From: CAYVGO01 sp964450725
GTDB taxonomy: Bacteria > Bacteroidota > Bacteroidia > Bacteroidales > UBA932
Assembly (NCBI GenBank): GCA_964450725.1
Contig: CAYVGO010000035.1
Location: 1 to 23,767, forward strand
Length of the DNA stretch: 23,767 nucleotides
Direction: 5' to 3'
Shown: piece after piece, positions 1 through 7,886 of the stretch
Layout of the letters: each line of letters starts with the position of its first letter
Position numbering within the stretch: position 1 is the stretch's first letter
Translations under genes and position numbers: made by a program
The notes under the pieces: model-generated
Databases searched by the model: none
The model's input: only the letters and a program-made list of their open reading frames with translations
What the model was told of the DNA's origin: nothing

Positions 1-52
1 TAAAGAAGGGGATATGATTGAAGGATTTGAAAAAGTGGAGATAAAAAGATAA
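1..52 (+). CDS. infB: C-terminal end of translation initiation factor IF-2 (partial)
   Basis: The frame read from base 2 gives KEGDMIEGFEKVEIKR followed by TAA at 50-52. This resembles the extreme C-terminus of bacterial IF-2, where a GD(V/I/M)IE-x(2)-E-x-(V/I)E(I/V)-(K/Q)R pattern closes domain IV (the E. coli protein ends in a related GDVIEVFEIIEIQRTIA). IF-2 is the GTPase that brings fMet-tRNA to the 30S subunit. Only 16 residues are visible, so the call rests on a short motif and on the strong terminator that follows. The rest of the gene lies to the left of the window. Confidence 0.55.
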   Translation, partial: KEGDMIEGFEKVEIKR

Positions 53-80
53 TATTATATCATCCCTCAAGTAACTTAAG

Positions 81-117
81 CACCTCTACATTTCTATGAG
101 TAAATGTAGAGGTGTTT
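81..117 (+). terminator. Terminator after the infB end
   Basis: A perfect 13-bp stem (81-93 with 102-114, starting CACCTCTAC) closes an 8-nt loop and is followed by TTT. Flanking A/T pairs (78-79 with 116-117) extend it. It sits 28 nt after the stop of the partial gene and faces the convergent receptor gene. Confidence 0.75.
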
Positions 118-315
118 GATAAATATACCCAATCATTGTTTTATGACAGAAGAAAAACTCTCGTCTTCCAATTGAAGGATTCTACGCTCTCCTTTTGAAG
201 AATGAATAAATCTATAGTTACTCTATATTGTGTTTTTAATTTAAATGTTTATGATTTGATACCCAAAAATCATATCAAAATATTGGTTACTGTTGGTTGA
301 CCTCACCAATATATC

Positions 316-2445
316 TTACTTCTTGTGTCCGTGTGAAAATACCCATTTGTAGGAAAAAACAGGGAAAATCGGCAGTTGATATATGGTGTACTTTTCTACT
401 ATTTCATTGTTACTTAGTCTTTCGGTTTGAAAGTAAATGTTTTTATAATTAAAAATATTTCTGATGTCTAATCCTACAATATGAATATGGTTTGCACTTT
501 GATATAACCAAGATATTTTAAAATCTGTTCTAAAGTAGGGTTTATATTGTTTACCCAAATATTGGTTATCATCATATTTTATGGAGTTTGTGGCAATACT
601 TTCCTCTACATCTATGGGCGTATAACGTCTTCCGCCCTGCAATACACCCATCAAGTTGAGTTCTAATGATGACTTATTATTGATTTTGATACTCTGTCCC
701 AACAAAAGTTGTGTGGCATAATGTCCGTTGAAAACTGTGTTATACCAATCTCCTTTCGTATCTGTGGCTTTGGCATCATAGAATGTTCCTGTCCACATCA
801 AAGAAAAACCCTTATATGCTCCAATATCTATGGTCATCTCTACGCCGTAGTTTCTTCCTTTTCCCGTACTTTCAAGACTTTGTATTTGAGGATAAATATT
901 AGTAAAACTGTATCCTGCATTGAGTAAAGATACTTTACCATTTCCATCACTGACAGGAATTTTGTAGTGGTGGTGATAAAATCCTTCGATTTTAAGAGCG
1001 GCTTTATCTGTAATTTGTGCAAAATAACTGATGTTATATTGTCGGCTACGCATAAAATCCATATTGAAGTAAGGTTGATAATAAAAAATATCAAAGGTTT
1101 CGTGATCAATATTTCTTTTCCCCAACAGATATACACCAATGGGAAGCAGTTTACTGTATTCTCCATAATTAAAAGTAACCGTATGGTTTTTATAAATATA
1201 ATAGTTTACTCCCAAACGAGGTTCTATGCTAAATCGGTTATTCATCACAAAATGAAAATAGTGTAATCCTCCATCAAATCTGAAGTTTTTAAATCGATAA
1301 GACAAGGTTGAAAAAGCGTTGATAAGTACATAACTTTTTTTATAGTCATAATAAAACAATGAATCTTCAGGATATTGTCGTTCGTCGTTAATCACCATTG
1401 AAGACTGTAAATTAGCGGTTATTCCTGTTTTCCATACCAAACTCTTGATTGGTTCATATTGTATTTGTGTCATTATGGCGACTTTTTTCTCTCGGTCTTC
1501 AAATATTTCTACAGGTAATCCTCCCTCTCCTGTATAATAAAAATGCTTTCCATCGTTACTGACATTTAAGAATGAAGAGACGCATCGGACATTACATTCT
1601 AATTTATCTGAAATTTTAGTATCAAAGTTAATTCCTGCGGAGGCATTGAAAGTGTGATTTTTGATATTAAGGAAAGACGTGTTTATGCCATTTTTAGCGT
1701 TAATGTCAATATTACTGTCTCCGCCAATTCCCCAAATTGAGAGCGTACCCGAAGAAAAAGGAAAATTAAGTTGAAAAGAACCGTCATACAAATTGGGTAT
1801 TCCTCCTAACAGTTCTCGGTAACCACTATAAATTTTATCAATCAATGCAATATTAGAAACTCGAAGTCCGACAATATAAGAACTTTTACTTTTTCTATAG
1901 AAATAACCTTCGCTGTTGACATTAACATCAAGATTACTGACGTAAGCCGAATGTCTGAAAAACTGCGAACTGCCGGTACGTAAACTCATGTCATAAATCC
2001 CAGACAGCACATTACCGTACTGAGCCGGAAATGCTCCTTTGTAAAACAACCCTGTACCTAACATGTCGGCATTTAAAGTACTGACAACACCTCCGCTATT
2101 TCCCGAAAAAGAGTAATGATTCGGATTGAAAATTTCAATGCCATTCATGTACCAGTTAATCCCTATAGGAGTATTCCCGCGAACCACCAAATCATTTCTT
2201 TCATCGCCCACATTCTGCACTCCGGCAATCATGGGTAACATGCGTAGCGGATCGCGAATACTGCCAGGAACCTGTGTTAGAATAGAGGGCGACACTTTGG
2301 TAACTCCGCCTTCTTCACTTAAAAAAATATTTTTAGGTCGAACGGTTACGCTGTCAATATCAATAATTTTATCAGAAGTTTGTTGTGAAAAAGTAAGAGT
2401 AGAAAAAAGGAAAGAGAGGGTAAGAAAAAGTATGGGGTGTTTCAT
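316..2445 (-). CDS. TonB-dependent outer-membrane receptor, plug domain and beta-barrel
   Basis: 709 aa. A signal peptide is visible (residues 1 to about 20, hydrophobic FLTLSFLFSTLTFS, then QQ). Residues about 40-160 resemble a TonB plug domain: RDPLRMLPMIAGVQNVGDERNDLVVRG is typical of the segment preceding the plug loop, followed by a YMNGIEIFNPNHY loop and GLFYKGAFPAQYGNVLSG. The remainder is rich in alternating aromatic beta strands, as expected for a 22-strand barrel. The family imports large or scarce ligands across the outer membrane using TonB energy. It lacks the N-terminal CarboxypepD_reg-like domain common in SusC-type receptors, has no SusD partner next to it, and ends in SHGHKK rather than a terminal aromatic residue. 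The substrate cannot be told. It appears monocistronic and faces infB convergently. Confidence 0.82.
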   Translation of the reverse strand: MKHPILFLTLSFLFSTLTFSQQTSDKIIDIDSVTVRPKNIFLSEEGGVTKVSPSILTQVPGSIRDPLRMLPMIAGVQNVGDERNDLVVRGNTPIGINWYMNGIEIFNPNHYSFSGNSGGVVSTLNADMLGTGLFYKGAFPAQYGNVLSGIYDMSLRTGSSQFFRHSAYVSNLDVNVNSEGYFYRKSKSSYIVGLRVSNIALIDKIYSGYRELLGGIPNLYDGSFQLNFPFSSGTLSIWGIGGDSNIDINAKNGINTSFLNIKNHTFNASAGINFDTKISDKLECNVRCVSSFLNVSNDGKHFYYTGEGGLPVEIFEDREKKVAIMTQIQYEPIKSLVWKTGITANLQSSMVINDERQYPEDSLFYYDYKKSYVLINAFSTLSYRFKNFRFDGGLHYFHFVMNNRFSIEPRLGVNYYIYKNHTVTFNYGEYSKLLPIGVYLLGKRNIDHETFDIFYYQPYFNMDFMRSRQYNISYFAQITDKAALKIEGFYHHHYKIPVSDGNGKVSLLNAGYSFTNIYPQIQSLESTGKGRNYGVEMTIDIGAYKGFSLMWTGTFYDAKATDTKGDWYNTVFNGHYATQLLLGQSIKINNKSSLELNLMGVLQGGRRYTPIDVEESIATNSIKYDDNQYLGKQYKPYFRTDFKISWLYQSANHIHIVGLDIRNIFNYKNIYFQTERLSNNEIVEKYTIYQLPIFPVFSYKWVFSHGHKK

Positions 2446-2621
2446 TTGAGTAATTTAAGATGGATTAAAATCATAACAACTGCAAGTAGTGCTACAATTA
2501 GATATACTTGCATTTGTTACCATTATTAAGTTTATTCAACCATTATATTTTTATTCATTTTATTAACAGATTGTATGGTGGACAAGCATGATAAACTACC
2601 ATTATTAGAATCATATTTTCA

Positions 2622-2649
2622 CAAAGGTATAATATTTATTACTTACAAA
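2622..2649 (-). promoter_or_regulatory. Candidate promoter of the TonB-dependent receptor
   Basis: On the minus strand TACCTTTG (2629-2622) matches the Bacteroidetes -7 box TAnnTTTG, with a TTTG at 2649-2646. The spacer is 16 nt, shorter than the usual 19-20, so the -33 assignment is weak. It would leave a leader of about 170 nt. Confidence 0.35.
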
Positions 2650-2920
2650 AACTATATTATTAACATTGAAAACATTAAATTCAATAAACAAATTTTCAAA
2701 ATCTATTGGTATAGACTGTTATTGAGTTAGTCACATTGAAAATATTGACGAGTATCATGTTTTTGAAGTTACAGTGGCGTTTCACCCGACAGTGCGTCTG
2801 TACAAGGCAGTCCCAGTAGGAATAACGCATTGCGCAAAGCGACCATTATCCTGCGATACCCTGACAACAACCAAGAATCATCGCAAACAAAAAAGCAGTT
2901 AATTGGTTGGGGTCGTATAG

Positions 2921-2956
2921 AAAAGAAAATACCCCAAAAGAGATCATCTTGGGGTA
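2921..2956 (-). terminator. Terminator of the AbiF-like/PHP unit
   Basis: On the minus strand an 8-bp stem TACCCCAA/TTGGGGTA (2956-2949 with 2937-2930) closes an 11-nt loop and is followed directly by TTTTCTTTTCT. It lies about 125 nt after the PHP stop codon. Confidence 0.7.
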
Positions 2957-3081
2957 GTAGTGTAGGGATTGTACAGAAAATATCTCAGAATTTTTTATTC
3001 TAAAATGTTTTCAGTCGAATGTATGGTTTATTTTGCATAACATTTCGATTCATTTTCTGCATATATTTTAGTTTTCACCCT

Positions 3082-3867
3082 TTACATTAGCAGGCAGGGT
3101 TCAATATTCAACCGCGTCAATAATTTTTCTGCTTGTTGATAGCCTGAGGTTAAAGCATTTTTTTGATGAGCATCGGTGGTAATGCAGATAGGAATTTTAC
3201 GTTCTTTACATGCAAGAAGTATCCACGCAGAGGGATAAAAATCTAATTGGTGAGCATATAGACCTTTGGTATTAATTTCTATGACTGTTTTGGTCTCTGC
3301 AATTAAGTCCAATGTTTCCAAAACGGCATTTTGATAATATGATGCCTGCTCGTTGACAACAGGTTGTATTTTGATTTTATCAATATGTCCAATCATATCG
3401 GGCTGCATTTCTGTAACCATTTTTCGAATGCGGGAAAAATAATCAGTTACAAATTTTTCTACATCATTGTTATACAATAATGAGAAGCCGTAATTAAATT
3501 TTTCCACACCTCCATCAATATCCCAAGCAATATGTTCGTCAAGCATTCCCATAAAATGGATACTGCCGATAATGTAATCAAGTTTTGTTCGGTCATATAA
3601 TGTTTTTCCGTGTGAAAGATAATCAACTTCCAGACCGGCTAAAATTTTAATTTTATCACCATATAAACAACGCACCCTCTCCACTTCGGCAATATATTTA
3701 TCAAAGTTTTCAGGAAGCATGTGAGCCCGTACTTTAAAAGAAAGCGGGACGTGGTCAGAAAATCCGATAGTTGTAAAATGAAGACTTATGGCGTACTGAA
3801 CATACTCTTCAATGGTTGTTCTGCCATCGCTGAATGTAGTATGAACATGGTAATTGGATTGTTGCAT
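3082..3867 (-). CDS. PHP-family phosphoesterase, HisJ/histidinol-phosphatase-like
   Basis: 261 aa counted from the ATG at 3867; an upstream in-frame TTG at 3882 adds only five residues before this ATG and is less likely. PHP metal-binding motifs are present: HVHTTFSDG near the N-terminus, a GFSDH motif, GLEVDY, GSIHF, GHIDK and a C-terminal TTDAH. The family uses a multi-metal centre to hydrolyse phosphoesters; HisJ members convert histidinol phosphate to histidinol. No other his genes are nearby, so histidine biosynthesis is only one possible role. The start lies 28 nt after the stop of the AbiF-like gene on the same strand with no visible terminator between them, so the two are probably co-transcribed. 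Confidence 0.8.
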   Translation of the reverse strand: MQQSNYHVHTTFSDGRTTIEEYVQYAISLHFTTIGFSDHVPLSFKVRAHMLPENFDKYIAEVERVRCLYGDKIKILAGLEVDYLSHGKTLYDRTKLDYIIGSIHFMGMLDEHIAWDIDGGVEKFNYGFSLLYNNDVEKFVTDYFSRIRKMVTEMQPDMIGHIDKIKIQPVVNEQASYYQNAVLETLDLIAETKTVIEINTKGLYAHQLDFYPSAWILLACKERKIPICITTDAHQKNALTSGYQQAEKLLTRLNIEPCLLM

Positions 3868-3895
3868 AAAAATAATGATCAATAGTTAACGGTAA

Positions 3896-4789
3896 TTACT
3901 GCCATAATGGTTCCTTCTCCCATTCTATAGGAAATCCCATCTCTTTAAGCGTTACTAAATTCGACAAAGAGATGAGTTTTTTTAGTTTTTGCTGAAACGC
4001 TGATGCTGGACTAATAATTTTCAACAAATATTGTATGCAACAAATTTGAGCATATAATTTATTTGAATGAATTTCCCTATTGACGAATGGATAAATTGGA
4101 TTTTTTGGTAATTTGGGACAGTTTGCAAAACGTCGATTCCAAACTCTACTATGATGAGCGCAAGTATTCCTTAATACTGTAAAAGATTGAATCCAACTAA
4201 CTAATAAACTTGGATCATTGAGTCCAAAATATTTGGCAACAATTCTTTTTTGAGAGCAATTTTTCAGGTTTGCAAACAAACGACTTAAAACGCCAATAGA
4301 CGATACTTCAAGACTCATCCAAACTGGTGGATTTTTAGGAGAATCATATTTTTGTTTATAGTGAATAACAAAATCTTCTTTTGACCGTTCAATTTCTTCG
4401 TATAGTTTATTAAGATCTTTTATAGCGTTCTCCTGAGAGAAATAAAACTTAATATTTTCATACCAATGACTACCAAAATCCATTGCAAAATAATAAATTA
4501 TCTTTGTCCGAAGAGCGATTTCTATTTTTTCAATAGCATTAAGAAGAAGCAAGCGTAACCGACGATCAAAAACATACAGTTCCACAATATCTTCAAAAAA
4601 AATCTCTTTAGTAAATAGATGGTTGGCAACTTGATTCTCTTGAAAGGGATAAGTGTATGCTCGCAATCGATAGTAACTAATATTTGAAAGGTAATTTTCT
4701 GCTTTTTCTTTATCCATAAACTTCATTCCACGACTTTCAAGTTTGTCGATTTGCTCTTTAAATGAAATAGGATTTTTCGTGTACTTCAT
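3896..4789 (-). CDS. Abi_2/AbiF-family HEPN abortive-infection protein
   Basis: 297 aa. The N-terminal part (about residues 5-50) has the Abi_2 signature: a KEQIDKLESRGM helix, then YLSNISYYRLRAYTYPF. It continues with FDRRLRLLLLNAIEKIEIALRTKI (about 74-97) and a HEPN RNase-type motif RNTCAHH at R207-N208 to H212-H213, followed by SRVWNR. Abi_2 proteins (AbiD/AbiF) act in phage defence; AbiF has been described as a toxin whose antitoxin is a noncoding RNA and as a relative of the Cas13 ancestor. Here a clear promoter and a compact RNA hairpin lie immediately upstream, matching that layout. The HEPN residues look intact, so the protein is predicted to be an active RNase. A plain Abi_2 gene unrelated to the RNA-paired group remains possible. 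Confidence 0.85.
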   Translation of the reverse strand: MKYTKNPISFKEQIDKLESRGMKFMDKEKAENYLSNISYYRLRAYTYPFQENQVANHLFTKEIFFEDIVELYVFDRRLRLLLLNAIEKIEIALRTKIIYYFAMDFGSHWYENIKFYFSQENAIKDLNKLYEEIERSKEDFVIHYKQKYDSPKNPPVWMSLEVSSIGVLSRLFANLKNCSQKRIVAKYFGLNDPSLLVSWIQSFTVLRNTCAHHSRVWNRRFANCPKLPKNPIYPFVNREIHSNKLYAQICCIQYLLKIISPASAFQQKLKKLISLSNLVTLKEMGFPIEWEKEPLWQ

Positions 4790-4811
4790 GAAAATATTTA
4801 TTTTAACTCTA

Positions 4812-4858
4812 AAACCCGCCTCTTTGCACCGTTCTTATGAGAGGTGTGGCGGGTCTTG
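4812..4858 (-). ncRNA. Candidate structured leader RNA / AbiF-associated ncRNA
   Basis: Read on the minus strand, ACCCGCC (4854-4848) pairs with GGCGGGT (4820-4814). Inside, CACC (4846-4843) can pair with GGTG (4830-4827), and the TCTC next to it can pair with AGAG next to the outer 3' arm, which would give a pseudoknotted core. It begins near the predicted transcription start and ends in TTTTAGAG, 24 nt before the AbiF-like start codon. The compact fold between promoter and gene fits a noncoding RNA antitoxin, or alternatively a leader hairpin or attenuator. The class assignment comes from context and recalled literature; no covariance search was run. Confidence 0.5.
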
Positions 4859-4865
4859 TTATACG

Positions 4866-4896
4866 CAAAGATACTGCATTCTACAATAATATCAAA
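4866..4896 (-). promoter_or_regulatory. Promoter of the AbiF-like unit
   Basis: On the minus strand TTTG (4896-4893), 19 nt, TATCTTTG (4873-4866): an exact match to the Bacteroidetes -33/-7 consensus with ideal spacing. Predicted transcription start about 4859, immediately before the structured leader. Confidence 0.75.
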
Positions 4897-5098
4897 ATAA
4901 ATCCATAGAACGTGGATTTCTGTCATCAATTCATATACTATTTAGAGTAAACTTGATGTTCCTTTGTAACAAAATAAAATTCTAACAGGTTATTTTAATT
5001 TTCCGGCTGCAGTAAAGTAAGTTTTCTGACTGGAAATTCGACTTTCCTACTGCTGAAAAGTACTTTTCCCACCCTCGAACGCCTTTCGTTTTCAATTT

Positions 5099-7729
5099 TC
5101 AACTTAAAAGTTGCTCTTTCAATAAAGCAATACGTTGTAGCGCATCTTGTTCTTTTTTACGTTCGGTATTCAAGACATTTTCGGGGGCTTTGCTTACAAA
5201 CTTTTCATTCTGTAACTTGCTTTGTACCGACTGTAAAAACTTTTCCTGATGTGCCAGTTCGGCTTCTATTTTTGCACGTTCAGCGACAGTGTCGGTATTT
5301 TGTGCCATGGGTACAGAAAACTGCGTTGTTCCTATAACAAAAGTTGTACTGTTTTGTATGCTTTCAGTAGAGGAAATAAAGTCAGAAATATTGGCCACCT
5401 TTTGTAGAGTAGCACATTCTGCTTCTGAAAATCGATAAACAGTTTGTAATGACAATGGCGTTTTTGGGGATATTCCTTTTTGCTGACGTAAATTTCGCAG
5501 ATAAGTAATCACGGATAAAATCAATTCAAAGCGTGATAATATCTCCGAATTTTCTTTGAGTTCAGAAAGTGTAATGAACTCCGATACCATAATACTCTCT
5601 TTTTCTTCACGCTTTGTCAAGTTATGCCATAATTCTTCGGAAATAAAAGGCATCACAGGGTGAAGTTGTCTCAACAAAACATCAAAAAAGAAGACAGTTT
5701 TATTATAAGTTTCCGAATCTATCGGTTGACCAAAAGCAGGTTTAATAATTTCGAGATATTGTGCACAAAAGTCATCCCAAAATATTTTGTACAAAGCCAT
5801 AACACCATCATTAATTCTGAATTTTGAGAAATGGTCTTCCACCTCTGTAATAGTTTGCTTCAACCGTTGTTCAAACCATGTAATTGCCAATGCAGAAGCC
5901 GAAGGTTGGGGCAGTTTTTCAACTGTCCATGTTTGTAATAATCTGAAGGCGTTCCAGATTTTGTTACAAAAATTACGTCCCTGTTCTATCTGTTTTTCGT
6001 CAAACATAATATCATTACCGGCAGAGGTACACAACAACATACCCAACCTTACGGCATCGGCTCCGTAATGTGCTATTAAATCTAACGGATCTGGAGAATT
6101 TCCCAACTGTTTACTCATTTTTCGTCCTGATTTATCGCGGACAATGCCCGTCAAATATACATTTCTGAAAGGCGGTAACCCTGTAAATTCATGTCCGGCA
6201 ATAATCATTCGTGCGACCCAAAAAAATAAAATTTCGGGAGCTGTAACTAAATCATTGGTCGGGTAATAATAAGAAAAGTCAACATTCGGAGTATGATTTT
6301 TTGTCCCGCAAACATTAGGGTCAAAAACAGACAAAGGCCATAACCACGAGGAAAACCATGTATCTAAAACATCAGGGTCTTGCTTTAAATCATTCTCTGT
6401 TACAGAAGAGTCAATTTGTTGGGCTTTTTGTAATGCGGTTTCTATATTTTCTGCTACCACAAAATCGCCGTTCGGAAGATAGTACGCAGGAATTTGTTGT
6501 CCCCACCAAAGTTGTCGAGAGATACACCAGTCTCGGACGTTTTCCATCCAATGCTTGTAGGTATTTTTAAATTTCGGAGGAATTAATTTTACTTGGTCTG
6601 TCATGACATAATCTAATGCAGGTTTAGCAATATCCTCCATTTTTAAAAACCATTGCAGTGAAAGTTTAGGTTCTATGACAGCATTAGTACGTTCTGAAAA
6701 ACCCATAATTCCTTTATAATTTTCTACTTTCAGCAACGCATTTTCTGCGTCTAACATTTTGGCAATTCTTTTACGGGCTTCAAAACGTTCTACACCTATT
6801 AAAATCTGGGCATGTTCATTTAATGTACCATTGTCATTCAAAATATCAATGACGGGTAATTTATGACGAAGTCCGATTTCATAGTCATTTTTGTCATGTG
6901 CGGGTGTAACTTTCAGGCAACCTGTACCGAAATCTTTATCTACATATTCATCCAAAATGATAGGAATTTCTTTATTGATTAAAGGAATCAACACTTTTTT
7001 GTGATGTAGGTGTACAAATCTTTCATCTTCAGGATGTACACAAATGGCAGCATCTGCCATAATAGTTTCAGGGCGTGTTGTAGCTACACATAAAAATTCG
7101 TCTGTACCTGTAATTTTATATTTTACGTAATATAATTTAGAATCTACCTCTTTGTCAATCACCTCTTCATCGCTTACAGCCGTTAAACTCACGCAGTCCC
7201 AATTAACCATTCTCACCCCTCGATAAATCAATCCTTTCTCATAAAAATGTACAAAGGTTCTAATGACAGCCTCACTCAGCGCATCATCCATCGTAAACTT
7301 TGTTCTTTTCCAATCACAGGAAGCACCCAATTTCTTCAACTGTTCTAAAATAATACCTCCATGTTTTTCTTTCCAATTCCACGCATGTTCTAAAAATTGC
7401 TGGCGGGTAAGTTTACTTTTCTCAATACCCTCATTACGCAGCTTTTCTACCACTTTGGCTTCCGTCGCAATAGAAGCATGGTCTGTACCGGGTACCCAAC
7501 AAGCATTTTTCCCTTGTAATCGGGCACGTCTTACCAACAAATCCTGTAATGTATTATTCAACATGTGTCCCATGTGAAGAACACCGGTAACATTCGGAGG
7601 GGGAATGACGATAGTGTAAGATTCTTTTTGAGGATTGGGAACAGAGGTAAACAGGTCATTTTCTAACCAAAATTTATACCACTTATCTTCTATACTTTGA
7701 GGTTCATACTTTGTGGAAAGTGTTGACAT
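5099..7729 (-). CDS. valS: Valyl-tRNA synthetase
   Basis: 876 aa, full length for the family. It charges tRNA-Val with valine in the cytoplasm. Class I signatures: PPPNVTGVLHMGH (HIGH motif at about 52-55) and GRKMSKQLGNSPDPLDLI (KMSKS region at 537-541, here KMSKQ). Also visible are TTRPETIMADAA of the editing domain, DWCISRQLWWGQQIPAY and DVLDTWFSSWLWPLSVF of the catalytic core, and a C-terminal coiled-coil arm (RAKIEAELAHQEKFLQSVQSK). The last position of the KMSKS loop is Gln. It is a single gene, divergent from dnaK, with a -7 box close upstream. Confidence 0.97.
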   Translation of the reverse strand: MSTLSTKYEPQSIEDKWYKFWLENDLFTSVPNPQKESYTIVIPPPNVTGVLHMGHMLNNTLQDLLVRRARLQGKNACWVPGTDHASIATEAKVVEKLRNEGIEKSKLTRQQFLEHAWNWKEKHGGIILEQLKKLGASCDWKRTKFTMDDALSEAVIRTFVHFYEKGLIYRGVRMVNWDCVSLTAVSDEEVIDKEVDSKLYYVKYKITGTDEFLCVATTRPETIMADAAICVHPEDERFVHLHHKKVLIPLINKEIPIILDEYVDKDFGTGCLKVTPAHDKNDYEIGLRHKLPVIDILNDNGTLNEHAQILIGVERFEARKRIAKMLDAENALLKVENYKGIMGFSERTNAVIEPKLSLQWFLKMEDIAKPALDYVMTDQVKLIPPKFKNTYKHWMENVRDWCISRQLWWGQQIPAYYLPNGDFVVAENIETALQKAQQIDSSVTENDLKQDPDVLDTWFSSWLWPLSVFDPNVCGTKNHTPNVDFSYYYPTNDLVTAPEILFFWVARMIIAGHEFTGLPPFRNVYLTGIVRDKSGRKMSKQLGNSPDPLDLIAHYGADAVRLGMLLCTSAGNDIMFDEKQIEQGRNFCNKIWNAFRLLQTWTVEKLPQPSASALAITWFEQRLKQTITEVEDHFSKFRINDGVMALYKIFWDDFCAQYLEIIKPAFGQPIDSETYNKTVFFFDVLLRQLHPVMPFISEELWHNLTKREEKESIMVSEFITLSELKENSEILSRFELILSVITYLRNLRQQKGISPKTPLSLQTVYRFSEAECATLQKVANISDFISSTESIQNSTTFVIGTTQFSVPMAQNTDTVAERAKIEAELAHQEKFLQSVQSKLQNEKFVSKAPENVLNTERKKEQDALQRIALLKEQLLS

Positions 7730-7759
7730 AAAATGATAATGATTGATATTTTAAAAGTG

Positions 7760-7767
7760 CAAAGATA
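7760..7767 (-). promoter_or_regulatory. -7 box upstream of valS
   Basis: On the minus strand TATCTTTG (7767-7760) followed by CA matches the Bacteroidetes -7 consensus and would give a leader of about 25 nt. No clear TTTG is seen at the expected -33 position. Confidence 0.5.
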
Positions 7768-7827
7768 AAAAAAAACGCCGAGACCGATGTACTTTATAGA
7801 ATTATGGGAGAATTTCACTTATTTTTT

Positions 7828-7854
7828 TGGCATGATAGTTGCAAAGTAGTGTTG
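7828..7854 (+). promoter_or_regulatory. dnaK promoter with a -24/-12 (sigma-54-like) motif
   Basis: TGGCATG, four bases (ATAG), TTGCA at 7828-7843: GG at 7829-7830 and GC at 7841-7842 are separated exactly as in the sigma-54 consensus TGGCACG-N4-TTGCW. The predicted start is near 7854, about 33 nt before the ATG. An alternative reading is TTTG (7826-7829), 17 nt, TAGTGTTG (7847-7854), an imperfect Bacteroidetes housekeeping promoter. No CIRCE inverted repeat is seen. Confidence 0.5.
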
Positions 7855-7886
7855 AAACTGAATTTTTTATTATAATATTTTATACT

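Larger units (their letters stand above)
2446..3081. other. 636-bp intergenic region between receptor and PHP genes
   Basis: No convincing protein gene. It holds a candidate promoter for the receptor (2622-2649, minus strand), a noticeably GC-richer island at about 2765-2880, and the terminator of the PHP unit (about 2921-2956, minus strand). The rest is AT-rich and featureless by eye. Confidence 0.6.
4790..5098. other. Intergenic region between valS and the AbiF-like gene
   Basis: Holds the AbiF-like leader RNA and promoter (to 4896), an AT-rich stretch, and at about 5012-5075 three degenerate units of about 21 nt (AAA, a variable part, TTTTC or TTTCC, then an ACTG-like end) including the 14-bp palindrome GAAAAGTACTTTTC at 5055-5068. 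No gene seen here, and no classic valS terminator. Confidence 0.5.

Noticed and set aside
251..273. Terminator of the TonB receptor (ATGATTT/AAATCAT hairpin)
   Set aside because: The stem is short and AT-only apart from one pair, and no T-run follows on the minus strand.
840..1166. 108-residue open frame antisense-frame shadow of the TonB receptor
   Set aside because: It lies entirely within the receptor gene in another frame, with no family resemblance. The same applies to the other short frames inside valS, dnaK, trp, mdh, hflX and cdaA.
2760..2890. Possible cobalamin riboswitch upstream of the TonB-dependent receptor (minus strand contains GCCACTG)
   Set aside because: Apart from GCCACTG the other conserved blocks of the B12 element were not found in the right order, and the candidate promoter of the receptor lies downstream of it.
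7839..7886. 16-residue N-terminal extension of DnaK
   Set aside because: It would be encoded by the promoter region; Hsp70 proteins start at the MGKVIGIDLGTT position.
7800..7886. CIRCE-type operator upstream of dnaK
   Set aside because: No TTAGCACTC-N9-GAGTGCTAA inverted repeat is present.
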